Assembly (NCBI RefSeq): GCF_003261055.1
Contig: NZ_CP030073.1
Span: forward strand, 2,170,001-2,234,000
Reading direction: 5' to 3'
From: Streptomyces cadmiisoli
Lineage (GTDB): Bacteria > Actinomycetota > Actinomycetes > Streptomycetales > Streptomycetaceae
DNA length: 64,000 nt
Shown here: positions 35,284 through 44,448 of the stretch, one piece after another
How the letters are laid out: the number at the start of each line of letters is the position of its first letter
Position numbering within the stretch: position 1 is the first letter of the stretch
Notes under the pieces: model-generated
Databases searched by the model: none
What the model was told of the DNA's origin: nothing
Seen by the model: the letters and a program-made list of their open reading frames with translations, nothing else
Position numbers and translations under genes: made by a program

Positions 35284-37431
35284 GTGATGGCCGAAGACCG
35301 GACGCTGAGGGTGCGCACGCTCCTCGACGCGGTCCGGGCCGAGGGCCGGACGGCGCTGACCGCGCCCGAGGGCAAGGTGATCGCCGACGCGTACGGGATC
35401 GCCGTACCGGGTGAGGAACTGGCGCGGGACGTCGACGAGGCGGTGGCGTACGCGGCGCGCTTCGGCGGGCCCGTCGTGATGAAGATCGTCTCGCCGGACA
35501 TCCTGCACAAGACCGACGCCGGCGGTGTCGTCGTCGGCGTCGAGGGCGCCGGCGACGTACGGGCCGCGTTCCACCGGATCATCGACAACGCGCGAGCGTA
35601 CAACGCCGACGCCCGGATCGAGGGCGTCCAGGTGCAGGAACTCCTCCCCGAGGGGCAGGAGGTCATCGTCGGCGCGGTGACCGACCCGACGTTCGGGAAG
35701 GTGGTGGCCTTCGGGCTCGGCGGAGTGCTCGTCGAGGTCCTCAAGGACGTCACGTTCCGGCTCGCGCCGGTCGACGCGGACGAGGCGCTGTCGATGCTGG
35801 ACTCGATCCGCTCGGCGGAGATCCTGCACGGGGTGCGCGGCGCGCCGGCCGTGGACCGCTGGGCCGTCGCCGAGCAGATCCGCCGGGTGTCCCAGCTCGT
35901 CACGGACTTCCCCGAGATCGCCGAGGTGGACCTCAACCCGGTGATCGCCACTCCGGAGGGGGCGGTCGCCGCGGACATCCGCGTGATCCTGTCCGACGCG
36001 CCGGTGAAACAACGCCGCCGCTACGGGCGCGACGAGATCCTCACCTCGATGCGGCGGCTGATGCAGCCGAGCTCCGTCGCGGTGATCGGCGCCTCCAACG
36101 AGCAGGGCAAGATCGGCAACTCGGTGATGCGCAACCTCGTCGACGGCGGCTTCTCCGGGGAGATCCACCCGGTGAACCCCAAGGCCGATGACATTCTGGG
36201 CCGCAAGGCGTACAAGAGTGTCACGGACGTTCCCGGTGAGGTGGATGTGGCCGTGTTCGCCATCCCCGCCAAGTTCGTGGCGGCGGCGCTGGAGGAGGTC
36301 GGACGCAAGAAGATCCCCAACGCCGTGCTGATCCCGTCCGGGTTCGCGGAGACCGGTGAGCACGCGCTCCAGGACGAGATCGTGGAGATAGCCGAACGGC
36401 ACGGCGTGCGGCTGCTCGGGCCGAACATCTACGGCTACTACTCCACCTGGCAGGACCTGTGCGCCACGTTCTGCACGCCGTACGACGTCAAGGGCGGGGT
36501 CGCGCTGACCTCGCAGTCCGGCGGCATCGGGATGGCCATCCTGGGCTTCGCCCGGACCACGAAGACGGGCGTGTCGGCGATCGTCGGCCTCGGCAACAAG
36601 TCCGACCTGGACGAGGACGACCTGCTGACCTGGTTCGGCGAGGATCCGCACACCGAGTGCATCGCCATGCACCTGGAGGACCTCAAGGACGGGCGCGCCT
36701 TCGTGGAGGCGGCGCGCGAGACGGTGCCCAAGAAGCCCGTCGTCGTCCTGAAGGCGGGGCGTACGGCGGCCGGCGCGAAGGCCGCGGGCTCGCACACCGG
36801 GGCCCTCGCGGGCGACGACGCCGTGTACGACGACATCCTGCGGCAGGCCGGGGTCATCAGGGCACCCGGGCTGAACGACATGCTGGAGTACGCGCGCGCG
36901 TTGCCGGTACTTCCCGCACCCGGGGGTGACAACGTCGTGATCATCACCGGGGCCGGCGGCAGCGGTGTCCTGCTGTCCGACGCGGTGACCGACAACGGCC
37001 TGCGGCTGATGGAGATACCGCCGGACCTGGACGAGTCGTTCCGGAAGTTCATCCCGCCGTTCGGGGCCGCCGGCAACCCGGTGGACATCACCGGAGGGGA
37101 GCCGCCGTCGACGTACGAGGCGACCATCCGGCTCGGTCTGGAGGACCCGCGCATCCACGCGCTCGTCCTCGGCTACTGGCACACCATCGTCACCCCTCCC
37201 ATGGTCTTCGCCGAGCTGACCGCGCGCGTGGTGGCGGAGTTCCGGGAGCGCGGGATCGAGAAGCCGGTGGTGGCGTCGCTCGCGGGCGACGTCGAGGTCG
37301 AGGAGGCCTGCCAGTACCTCTACGAGCGGGGGGTCGTGGCCTACCCCTACACGACGGAGCAGCCGGTGGCCGTGCTCGGTGCGAAGTACCGGTGGGCGCG
37401 GGCGGCAGGGCTGTTGGGGGGCGGCTCATGA
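35284..37431 (+). CDS. Acyl-CoA synthetase (ADP-forming), beta-alpha fusion
   Basis: 715 residues from GTG 35284 (ATG 35287 is possible). The ATP-grasp (beta) part is first: PVVMKIVSPDILHKTDAGGVVV and QELLPEGQEVIVGA. A CoA-binding Rossmann domain follows from about residue 260 (SVAVIGASNEQGKIGNSV), then the ligase domain with the likely phospho-His in GSHTGALAGDD. This order is seen in several bacterial ADP-forming acetate- or aryl-CoA ligases. Within the operon it could salvage ATP from formyl-CoA or prime the cycle with a CoA thioester. The acid used is not determined. Confidence 0.88.
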   Translation: MMAEDRTLRVRTLLDAVRAEGRTALTAPEGKVIADAYGIAVPGEELARDVDEAVAYAARFGGPVVMKIVSPDILHKTDAGGVVVGVEGAGDVRAAFHRIIDNARAYNADARIEGVQVQELLPEGQEVIVGAVTDPTFGKVVAFGLGGVLVEVLKDVTFRLAPVDADEALSMLDSIRSAEILHGVRGAPAVDRWAVAEQIRRVSQLVTDFPEIAEVDLNPVIATPEGAVAADIRVILSDAPVKQRRRYGRDEILTSMRRLMQPSSVAVIGASNEQGKIGNSVMRNLVDGGFSGEIHPVNPKADDILGRKAYKSVTDVPGEVDVAVFAIPAKFVAAALEEVGRKKIPNAVLIPSGFAETGEHALQDEIVEIAERHGVRLLGPNIYGYYSTWQDLCATFCTPYDVKGGVALTSQSGGIGMAILGFARTTKTGVSAIVGLGNKSDLDEDDLLTWFGEDPHTECIAMHLEDLKDGRAFVEAARETVPKKPVVVLKAGRTAAGAKAAGSHTGALAGDDAVYDDILRQAGVIRAPGLNDMLEYARALPVLPAPGGDNVVIITGAGGSGVLLSDAVTDNGLRLMEIPPDLDESFRKFIPPFGAAGNPVDITGGEPPSTYEATIRLGLEDPRIHALVLGYWHTIVTPPMVFAELTARVVAEFRERGIEKPVVASLAGDVEVEEACQYLYERGVVAYPYTTEQPVAVLGAKYRWARAAGLLGGGS

Positions 37432-37553
37432 GGTGAGCGAGGGAGGAGTCGGCCGACGGTGCGCGTCGGCCGGCTCCGGGACCCGTGCGCGCACGAAAGG
37501 CATTGGACAGGGGGCGCTGGCCAGAACTTTCGACGCAAGGGGTGCAAAACGAC

Positions 37554-38939
37554 ATGACAACGACCGATCTGCCAACATCGGTTGCCTATCGAGAGGTGAC
37601 CGACAAGAACGGACGCGTCTACCGGGTCGGCGAGTCCGACATCGACATCATGGGGCGCAAGCGCAAGTGGATGGTGATCCTGCCCTGGGTGGGCATGATG
37701 GGCATCTCCTCCGCGGAGTATGCGTTCGCGTCCGCCGAAGAGACGATCCACCAGGCCCATCACTGGTCCGAGAGCAGCATCTTCTGGATGCTGTCCGTCT
37801 GGGTGTTCTTCCAGGCCGCGGTGGCCTTCCCGGCGGGACGGCTGCGTGAGACCGGCAAGCTGCCCGCGCGCTGGGCGATGATGCTGGGCGCGCTCGGCAC
37901 GCTGATGGGCTATCTGTCACTGGCCTACGCACCGCACGTCATACTCGCCTTCATCGGCTTCGGTATGTTCAGCGGCATGGGCGCGGGCATGGTGTACGCC
38001 ACCTGCGTCAACATGGTCGGCAAGTGGTATCCGGAGCGGAAGGGCGGCAAGACCGGCTTCGTCAACGGCGGTTTCGCCTACGGCTCGGTGCCCTTCGTCT
38101 TCGTCTTCTCGACCATGATGGACATCTCCAACTTCAAGGTCATCCTGGTCACGGTCGGCTGCTTCCTCGCGCTGACGGTTGCCGTCGCCGGCTTCTTCTT
38201 CCAGGACCCGCCGAAGAACTGGTGGCCCGCCGACATCGACCCGCTCAACCCGCCGGACGACCCTCGCGCACGCCGTTCCCTGGAGAGGAACCCGCCGGCC
38301 GTCCACCAGTACAGCCCCGTGGAGGCCTGGAGGACCGGCCGGGTGGCGCTCATGTGGTTCTGTCTCGCCTGCACCTCGGGCGTGAACATCTTCGGTATCG
38401 CCTTCCAGGTCGAGATCGGCGAGCACGCGGGATTCGCCGCCGGAATCGTGGCCACCGCCATGTCGCTCAAGGCGATCGTCAACGGCACGGGACGCGGCGT
38501 CATCGGCTGGCTCTCCGACCTGTACGGCCGCAAGCAGTGCCTGCTGTACGTCTGCGTCATCCTCGGCCTCGCCCAGTTCGGCATCATCTGGTCGGCCGAG
38601 ATCAAGAACCTGCCGCTGTTCCTGATCTTCTCCGCGGTCTCCGGCTTCGGTGGCGGCGCCATCTTCCCGATGTTCGCGGCGATGACCGCGGACTACTTCG
38701 GGGAGAACAACAACGCGACCAACTACGGCATGGTGTACAGCTCCAAGCTGGTCTCCGGCCTCGGCTCCGGCATGGGAATCGTCGTCGTGACGGCCTGGGG
38801 CCTCAACGGCGCCTTCATACTGGCCGGCTGCATCTCGTTCTTCGCCGGCTTCGTGGCGCTGTTCCTCAGCCCGCCCGGACGGCCCAAGGACAAGCGCATC
38901 ACCCCCAACCCGCAACCCCTGGGCGAGGAGACGGCCTGA
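37554..38939 (+). CDS. OFA-family MFS transporter (oxalate/formate type)
   Basis: 461 residues from ATG 37554, with about 12 hydrophobic segments. The long first loop, GFGMFSGMGAGMVYATCVNMVGKWYP and VNGGFAYGSVPF resemble oxalate:formate antiporter family members such as OxlT. It is the last gene of the plus-strand oxalate-type operon (122 bp after the synthetase) and probably imports oxalate, perhaps in exchange for formate. Unlike the second OFA gene (63197-64000), no small-subunit gene follows it. Confidence 0.88.
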   Translation: MTTTDLPTSVAYREVTDKNGRVYRVGESDIDIMGRKRKWMVILPWVGMMGISSAEYAFASAEETIHQAHHWSESSIFWMLSVWVFFQAAVAFPAGRLRETGKLPARWAMMLGALGTLMGYLSLAYAPHVILAFIGFGMFSGMGAGMVYATCVNMVGKWYPERKGGKTGFVNGGFAYGSVPFVFVFSTMMDISNFKVILVTVGCFLALTVAVAGFFFQDPPKNWWPADIDPLNPPDDPRARRSLERNPPAVHQYSPVEAWRTGRVALMWFCLACTSGVNIFGIAFQVEIGEHAGFAAGIVATAMSLKAIVNGTGRGVIGWLSDLYGRKQCLLYVCVILGLAQFGIIWSAEIKNLPLFLIFSAVSGFGGGAIFPMFAAMTADYFGENNNATNYGMVYSSKLVSGLGSGMGIVVVTAWGLNGAFILAGCISFFAGFVALFLSPPGRPKDKRITPNPQPLGEETA

Positions 38940-38984
38940 CATGACACGTGGCCCGCGAGGCCGCACGAAACGCCACGAACGGAC

Positions 38985-39021
38985 CGGGCGGTCCTTCCCC
39001 CACCAGGGGAAGGACCGCCCG
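38985..39021. terminator. Perfect 16-bp hairpin between convergent operons
   Basis: CGGGCGGTCCTTCCCC and its exact complement enclose a 5-base loop, 45 bp after the transporter stop and 14 bp before the stop of the opposing gene. It can terminate both. Confidence 0.85.
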
Positions 39022-39035
39022 ATTCGCGTGGTGGA

Positions 39036-40247
39036 TCAGTGCCGCCGCTTGCGCAGCGCGGCCATGTTGTCGTAGCTGATCTTGGCCTCCCGCAGCGACT
39101 GCCCGGGGTCGGTGGCGCTCGGGGAGTTGTCGTCCTCGACCATCGGGTTGTGGTAGTTCCGCTCCCCGATCCGTGAGAAGAACGTCGTGTAGTCGATGAC
39201 CCCGGTTCCGAAGGGCACCATCTCGTAGCCCATGCCGTTGGTCGTGCTGACGACGCCGTCCTTCGCGTGGAACAGCGGGTAGCGCTTGTTGTTGCGGGCG
39301 ACCAGGCGGGCCGGGTCGAAGACGTTCTCGCGGGTGGAGCCGTCGTGGGCGGTGTAGGTGTGGAACTTGTACTGAGCGACGTGCGCCCAGAAGATGTCCA
39401 TCTCCAGCCAGACGACCCTCGGGTCGGTGACCTTGAGGAAGTACTCCAGCTTCCGGATGCCCGAGCTGCGGGTCGGCCGGCCCTGGGAGTCCAGCGGGCC
39501 TCCGTCGAGCAGGAAGCCGTAGGCGCCGTCGTGGTTGTGGGTGTAGAGCTTGATGCCCTCGCGACGGGCGATCTCCCCGAGGGCGTTCCACTTGTCGGCG
39601 GCCACGTCCCAGTCGGCACGGTAGGAACTGCCGGTGGGGTCGCCGCCGGTGCCCATGTGGTCCATGCCGATGATGTTGGCGATCTCCAGGTGCTTCTTGA
39701 AGGTGTCCAGGTCCGCCGTCGACAGCGGCCAGGACGACGGTATGAAGCCGTGGTTGCCCTGGGCGCGCAGACCGTAGTCGTCGAGCCAGGCGCGCAGCAG
39801 CTTGGCGCCCTGCACGGATTCCAGGTCGGCGCCGCCGGGCGCGTTCGCGTGCTGGCGGTAACCCGCGAACTCCACCTGCCGGTAACCGTGGCGGGCCAGT
39901 TGCTTGAACACCTCGCGGAAGCCGGAGGGCAGGTCGGTGGAGAGCGGGTCGCGGGCGGTGGCGTCACGGACGGTGTAGAGGATGATGCCGCGCTTGTGCG
40001 GCGGGACGAGCACCTGCCCGCCGTGGCCGTGGTCGTGATCGTGGTCGTGGCCTCTGCCGCGGTCCTGCGCCAGGGCGGGGGCGGCGCCGAAGACCGGGGC
40101 CGCGACGGCTCCGGCCGCCACGGCGGTGCAGGTGCTGAGGAAGCTGCGCCGGCCCACACCGAGGGTGCGGCGCAGTCCCTCGTCGGGGGTGTCGGTGGTG
40201 GCGGCATCGGTGCGGGAAGGGGCGGAATGCTCCGGATACAGGGTCAC
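39036..40247 (-). CDS. Tat-exported TIM-barrel sugar isomerase/epimerase-like protein
   Basis: 403 residues from GTG 40247, with AGGCAGG upstream. A twin-arginine signal (GRRSFLS near residue 34, then a hydrophobic run ending APALAQ) implies folded export with a bound metal. A short linker rich in alternating Asp and His (about residues 68-77) precedes the xylose-isomerase-like TIM barrel (GYRQVEFAGYRQHA, YTHNHDGAYGF, VWLEMDIFWAH, LFHAKDGV). His, Asp and Glu in these segments are the usual metal ligands. Secreted relatives occur with 3-keto-glycoside pathways, which fits the nearby regulon, but the substrate is unproven. Confidence 0.83.
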   Translation of the reverse strand: MTLYPEHSAPSRTDAATTDTPDEGLRRTLGVGRRSFLSTCTAVAAGAVAAPVFGAAPALAQDRGRGHDHDHDHGHGGQVLVPPHKRGIILYTVRDATARDPLSTDLPSGFREVFKQLARHGYRQVEFAGYRQHANAPGGADLESVQGAKLLRAWLDDYGLRAQGNHGFIPSSWPLSTADLDTFKKHLEIANIIGMDHMGTGGDPTGSSYRADWDVAADKWNALGEIARREGIKLYTHNHDGAYGFLLDGGPLDSQGRPTRSSGIRKLEYFLKVTDPRVVWLEMDIFWAHVAQYKFHTYTAHDGSTRENVFDPARLVARNNKRYPLFHAKDGVVSTTNGMGYEMVPFGTGVIDYTTFFSRIGERNYHNPMVEDDNSPSATDPGQSLREAKISYDNMAALRKRRH

Positions 40248-40352
40248 GAATGGCCTGCCTTCTCGGTCGTGGTCGGTTCCGGCGCCACCGGGACCGGCCG
40301 TTGTCAGTGCCGTGTGTTTCACTCTCAGTGGTCGGATCTCGCAAGTGGTGCG

Positions 40353-41762
40353 TCAGCCGAGTCCGGCGAGCTGGAGCAGGAGTTGTTTCACATCGGTGGC
40401 CGCCACGCGGTCGCCGACGGCGCGGGGGGTGGAGCAGATGAGGAGCGGACCGTCGTCGTCGCTCGTGGGAAGGCGGCCGTGGCTGCCGCGAACAGGTGAG
40501 GGATCCAGAGGGACGACCGCCATGCGGTACCGCATACCGAGTTTCTTGCGGGCCAGAGCGGTCGCGGCCTTGACCTTGACGTAGGGGTCGAGGGGGTCCA
40601 TGAAGAGTTCGACCGGGTCGTAGCCGGGTTTGCGGTGGATCTCGACGAGTTGCGCGAAGTCGGGCGCGCGGGCGTCGTCGAGCCAGTAGTAGTACGTGAA
40701 CCAGGCGTCCGGCTCGGCCACGGCGACGAGTTCGCCCGAGCGCGGGTGGTCCAGGCCGTGGGCCTTCTTGCCCTCGTCGTCCAGGAGTTGCTCGATGCCG
40801 GGCAGCCCGTCCAGCGCGGCCCGGGTCGCGTCCATGTCCTCGGGGCGGCGCACATAGACGTGCGCGATCTGGTGGTCGGCGACCGCGAAGGCACGGGAGG
40901 CCATCGGGTCCAGGTACTCCATGCCGTCCTGGGTGTGCACCTCCAGCAGGCCCGCCCGGCGCAGCGCGCGGTTGATGTCGACCGGCCGGCTCACCGGGGT
41001 GATGCCGTACTCGGAGAGCACGACCACGGTGCGGCCCAGTGCCCGCGCGTCGTCCAGGAGCGGTGCGACGGCCGTGTCCAGGTCGGCGGCGGCCTTCCGG
41101 GAGCGCGGGTCGTCGGGGCCGAAGCGCTGCAGGTCGTAGTCGAGGTGGGGGAGGTAGCAGAGCGTCAGGTCGGGCTGCCGGGTGTGCAGGATGTGGCGGG
41201 TCGCGTCGATGATCCAGCGGCTGGAGACGAGATCGGCGCCCGGCCCCCAGAAGTGGAACAGCGGGAACGTGCCGAGTTTCTCGGTGAGTTCGTCGTGGAG
41301 GGCCGGCGGCCTGGTGTAGCAGTCGGGTTCCTTGCGGCCGTCGGCGTAGTAGACCGGACGGGGGGTGACGGTGTAGTCGGTGTCCGCGCCCATGGCGTAC
41401 CACCAGCAGATGTTGGCGACGGTGTAGCCGGGGTGCGCGCGGCGGGCGGCGTCCCAGAGCTTGTCGCCCGCGACGAGGCCGTTGTGCTGGCGCCACAGCA
41501 GGACGTCGCCGAGTTCGCGGAAGTACCAGCCGTTGCCGACGATGCCGTGCTCCGCCGGGGTCGTGCCGGTCAGGAACGTGGACTGGGCGGCGCAGGTGAC
41601 GGCCGGCAGGACGGTGCCGAGCGGAGCGTGCGAGCCGGACCGGCTCAGGGCCTTGAGGTGCGGCATGTGGTCGAGGAGCCGGGGGGTGAGTCCGACGACG
41701 TCGAGGACGAGCAGCGGCGTCGGACCGGTGCCGGGGGTGGTCCGCGCGGTGCCGGCGCTCAT
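40353..41762 (-). CDS. Alkaline-phosphatase-superfamily phosphodiesterase (EboF-like)
   Basis: 469 residues. The nucleotide pyrophosphatase/phosphodiesterase core shows a metal-binding Asp (LVLDVVG), the nucleophile Thr in LPAVTCAAQSTFLTG, CYLPHLDYDLQRFG and VVLSEYGIT. There is no signal peptide. As the last gene of the ebo-type operon, with an ATGA overlap to eboE, it corresponds to EboF of the cyanobacterial and algal ebo operons. It would cleave a phosphodiester or pyrophosphate bond of a pathway intermediate. Confidence 0.85.
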   Translation of the reverse strand: MSAGTARTTPGTGPTPLLVLDVVGLTPRLLDHMPHLKALSRSGSHAPLGTVLPAVTCAAQSTFLTGTTPAEHGIVGNGWYFRELGDVLLWRQHNGLVAGDKLWDAARRAHPGYTVANICWWYAMGADTDYTVTPRPVYYADGRKEPDCYTRPPALHDELTEKLGTFPLFHFWGPGADLVSSRWIIDATRHILHTRQPDLTLCYLPHLDYDLQRFGPDDPRSRKAAADLDTAVAPLLDDARALGRTVVVLSEYGITPVSRPVDINRALRRAGLLEVHTQDGMEYLDPMASRAFAVADHQIAHVYVRRPEDMDATRAALDGLPGIEQLLDDEGKKAHGLDHPRSGELVAVAEPDAWFTYYYWLDDARAPDFAQLVEIHRKPGYDPVELFMDPLDPYVKVKAATALARKKLGMRYRMAVVPLDPSPVRGSHGRLPTSDDDGPLLICSTPRAVGDRVAATDVKQLLLQLAGLG

Positions 41763-42916
41763 GGCAGCTCCTTCAGTCCGAGGTCGGTCAGCAGGTCCCG
41801 GGCGAGGGTGAGTTCGGCGGCGATGCCGTCGACGAGCTGGGCCCTGGCACGGGGCCGCAGCTCCGGCGGGAGCGCCTGCCAGGTGTACGTCTCCACCTCC
41901 AGGTGGTGGGTGAGCGGCCGGGGACCGCCGACCATCCGGGTCAGGGCGGCCTTCAGTACGGCGAGAGTGGAGGTGAGGGGCGCGGCGGGGGCCGCGTGCA
42001 GGGGGACGTGGAAGTGGGCGCGCCAGGGCGAGGCGTCGGGAAGCGCCTCGCCCCGGAGTGCCTCGCCCAGGTCGTCGGTGCCGCGCAGTCCGGCGGCGGT
42101 GGCGGTGCGGGTCTGGTGCAGGAAGCGGGGTTCGTCGAAGGCGGCGAGGGCCTCGCGGACCTCGGGCAGATGGGGGTGTTCGGCGTGCAGGGCGGCCGAG
42201 AGCTGGCTCTTGACTACGGGGACGCCCGCCCGGGTGAGGGCGTCCAGAGCGGTGTGCGGATCCTCGAAGGAGGTGGCGAGATGGCAGGTGTCGACACAGA
42301 TGCCGATCCGGTCGTGACCGATCGCGGTCAGCGGGGCGATGGCGTCACCGGTGGTCTCCACGAGGCAGCCGGGTTCCGGTTCCAGGCCGACGCGGATGGA
42401 CCGGCCGGTGAGGTCCCGCAGCGCGTCCAGGCGCTGGCCGAGGGTGCGCAGCGCGGTGTGCGCCGATTCGGCGCCGCGGGTGCGCCAGGCGAGGGGGAGG
42501 GTGGAGATGCTGCCCTCGGTCACGTCGTCGGGGAGGAGGCCGGCCAGCAGCCGGGCGAGTGCCGTGGTGTGGTCGAGGCGCTCGGGGTCGTCCCAGTCCG
42601 GCCTGTAGACGCGGTACTTCACCTCCTCGGCGCCGAAGCCCTCGTAGGGGAAGCCGTTGAGGGTGACGACCTCCAGACCGCGCGTGTCGAGTTCGGTGCG
42701 CAGACCGCGCAGCGCCGACGGGTCGGAGACCAAGGCGTGGGCGGCGTCCTTGGCGAGCCACAGGCCGATGCCGAGACGGTCGCGGCCGAGGCGGCGGCGG
42801 ACCGGTTCGCAGTGGTCGCGGAGCTGGGCGAGGACTCCGTCCAGGGTCTCGGCGGGGTGGACGTTGGTGCAGTAGGCGAGATGGACGGTGGAGCCGTCGG
42901 GGTGGCGGAAGCGCAT
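41759..42916 (-). CDS. eboE: Metabolite traffic protein EboE (TIM-barrel)
   Basis: 385 residues. Recognised from its opening (LAYCTNVHPAETLDGV), KYRVYRPDWDDPERL and the metal-site-like VGLEPEPGCLVET, CVDTCHLATSFED and FHVPLHAAP. The fold is a xylose-isomerase-like barrel. EboE is needed with other Ebo proteins for moving a secondary-metabolite precursor (scytonemin monomer in Nostoc) across the membrane, as I recall the genetics; its enzymatic reaction is not known. It overlaps the EboF-like gene by ATGA and is three bases from the TatD-like gene. Confidence 0.88.
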   Translation of the reverse strand: MRFRHPDGSTVHLAYCTNVHPAETLDGVLAQLRDHCEPVRRRLGRDRLGIGLWLAKDAAHALVSDPSALRGLRTELDTRGLEVVTLNGFPYEGFGAEEVKYRVYRPDWDDPERLDHTTALARLLAGLLPDDVTEGSISTLPLAWRTRGAESAHTALRTLGQRLDALRDLTGRSIRVGLEPEPGCLVETTGDAIAPLTAIGHDRIGICVDTCHLATSFEDPHTALDALTRAGVPVVKSQLSAALHAEHPHLPEVREALAAFDEPRFLHQTRTATAAGLRGTDDLGEALRGEALPDASPWRAHFHVPLHAAPAAPLTSTLAVLKAALTRMVGGPRPLTHHLEVETYTWQALPPELRPRARAQLVDGIAAELTLARDLLTDLGLKELP

Positions 42917-42919
42917 CGG

Positions 42920-43768
42920 TCACTCCCCGCCGCGCAGGATGGAGTTGCCCTCGTGGGTGGTGTCGGTGGTGTCGACCCGCAGGTTCAGCCGGCCGCTCAG
43001 CCCGTAGAAGGCGACGGGGTTGCGCCACAGCACCCGGTCGACGTCGTCCTCGGTGAAGCCCTCGGCCAGCATCAGGTCGGCGACCTTGCGGGTCTTGAGG
43101 GGATCGCTGCGGCCCCAGTCGGCGGCGGAGTTCACGAGGACCCGTTCGGGGCCGTGGGCCCGGAGGATCGCGACCATCCGCTCCTCGTCCATCTTGGTGT
43201 CCGGATAGACGGAGAAGCCCAACCAGCAGCCGCTGTCCTTGGCCTCCTTGACGGTGGTCTCGTTGAGGTGGTCCAGCAGGACGCGGTCCGGCGACAGAGC
43301 CGACTCGCGGACGACGTCGACGGTCCGCCGCAGTCCGGCGAGCTTGTCGCGGTGCGGGGTGTGCACGAGCGCGGGCAGCTCGTGCTCGGCGGCGAGCTGG
43401 AGCTGGGCGGCGAGGGCGGCGTCCTCGGCCGGGGTCATCGAGTCGTAGCCGATCTCACCTACCGCGACGACCTGGTCCTTGACGAGATACCGGGGCAGTT
43501 CGTCGAGGACCGGGAGGCAGCGCGGGTCGTTGGCCTCCTTGGGGTTCAGCGCGAGGGTGCAGTGGTGGGCGATGCCGTACTGGGCGGCGCGGAAGGGTTC
43601 CCAGCCGAGGAGCGAGTCGAAGTAGTCGAGGAAGGTGGTGGGCGAGGTGCGGGGCTGGCCGAGCCAGAAGGAGGGCTCGACGACGGCACGGACGCCGGCG
43701 GCGTACATCGCCTCGTAGTCGTCGGTGGTCCTGGACGTCATGTGGATGTGGGGGTCGAAGATGCGCAT
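42920..43768 (-). CDS. TatD-family metal-dependent hydrolase (EboB-like)
   Basis: 282 residues from ATG 43768, overlapping the eboA stop by one base (TGATG). Metal ligands are visible in IFDPHIHMTSR (HxH), VVAVGEIGYD (Glu), LVHTPHRD (His) and LLDHLNE. The length and motifs fit the EboB branch of the TatD family. The substrate is unknown; the context suggests a hydrolytic step on the ebo metabolite. Confidence 0.87.
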   Translation of the reverse strand: MRIFDPHIHMTSRTTDDYEAMYAAGVRAVVEPSFWLGQPRTSPTTFLDYFDSLLGWEPFRAAQYGIAHHCTLALNPKEANDPRCLPVLDELPRYLVKDQVVAVGEIGYDSMTPAEDAALAAQLQLAAEHELPALVHTPHRDKLAGLRRTVDVVRESALSPDRVLLDHLNETTVKEAKDSGCWLGFSVYPDTKMDEERMVAILRAHGPERVLVNSAADWGRSDPLKTRKVADLMLAEGFTEDDVDRVLWRNPVAFYGLSGRLNLRVDTTDTTHEGNSILRGGE

Positions 43769-44448
43769 CAGGACTCCTTGCCGTGGGGGGTGCCCGTGCC
43801 GTGCGGTGGTGCGGCGGACTCGGTCAGGGCCAGGACGCGGTACAGGTCCTCGGGTACGGGACGGCCCGCGGCGCTGCGTTCGGCGGCGTAGTCGCCGAGC
43901 ATGCGGGCCAGCTCGCCGTCCGCGCGGGCGCGCTCGCCGAGATCGCCGACCGCGTCGACGGAGACACCGGTGAACAGGCACTTCAGCACGGCGTGACGCC
44001 AGTTGTGCGGATCGAGGTGCCGGGCGGCGTAGGGGCCGACGGCGGCGGCGAGCAGCCGGGTGTCGTTGGTGCGCAGGGCGTCCTCGATCAGGGGGACGGC
44101 GTCCGGCCCCGGCACCAGGTGGGGCAGGGCGTGCAGGACGGCGCGGCGTTCGGCGGCGGTGCCCTGGCGGTAGACGCGGGTGAGTGCGTCGAGGTCGGCC
44201 TGCGCGGCGTGCAGGATCAGTACCCGGGCGGCGTCGGCGTGCTCGTCGCCGCAGCGGCGTCCGGCCTCGGCCAGGCGCAGTTCCCACGCGGAGATCGGGC
44301 CGTGTGCGCCGGGGTGTTCCCTCGCCTCGGTGAGGGCCCGGTCGAGCCAGTCGCGGGCCGGCCCGGCGAGCTGGGCCGCGACCTCGTCGCGGAGGGCGTC
44401 CGGCGGGATGCCGCCGGGGGTGGCCTCGGTGGTGTCGTGGCGGGTCAA
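43768..44448 (-). CDS. eboA: EboA domain protein
   Basis: 226 residues from TTG 44448, the only start that fits: its TTGA overlaps the stop of the preceding gene, and no ATG or GTG stands before the conserved region. The protein is all-helical with HEAT-like pairs (ERRAVLHALPHLV, DTRLLAAAVGPYAARHLDPHNWRHAVLKCLFTGV in pieces). NWRHAVLKCLF with VPEDLYRVL toward the end is what I associate with EboA. No enzymatic motif is seen; a scaffold role is possible. Confidence 0.82.
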   Translation of the reverse strand: MTRHDTTEATPGGIPPDALRDEVAAQLAGPARDWLDRALTEAREHPGAHGPISAWELRLAEAGRRCGDEHADAARVLILHAAQADLDALTRVYRQGTAAERRAVLHALPHLVPGPDAVPLIEDALRTNDTRLLAAAVGPYAARHLDPHNWRHAVLKCLFTGVSVDAVGDLGERARADGELARMLGDYAAERSAAGRPVPEDLYRVLALTESAAPPHGTGTPHGKES

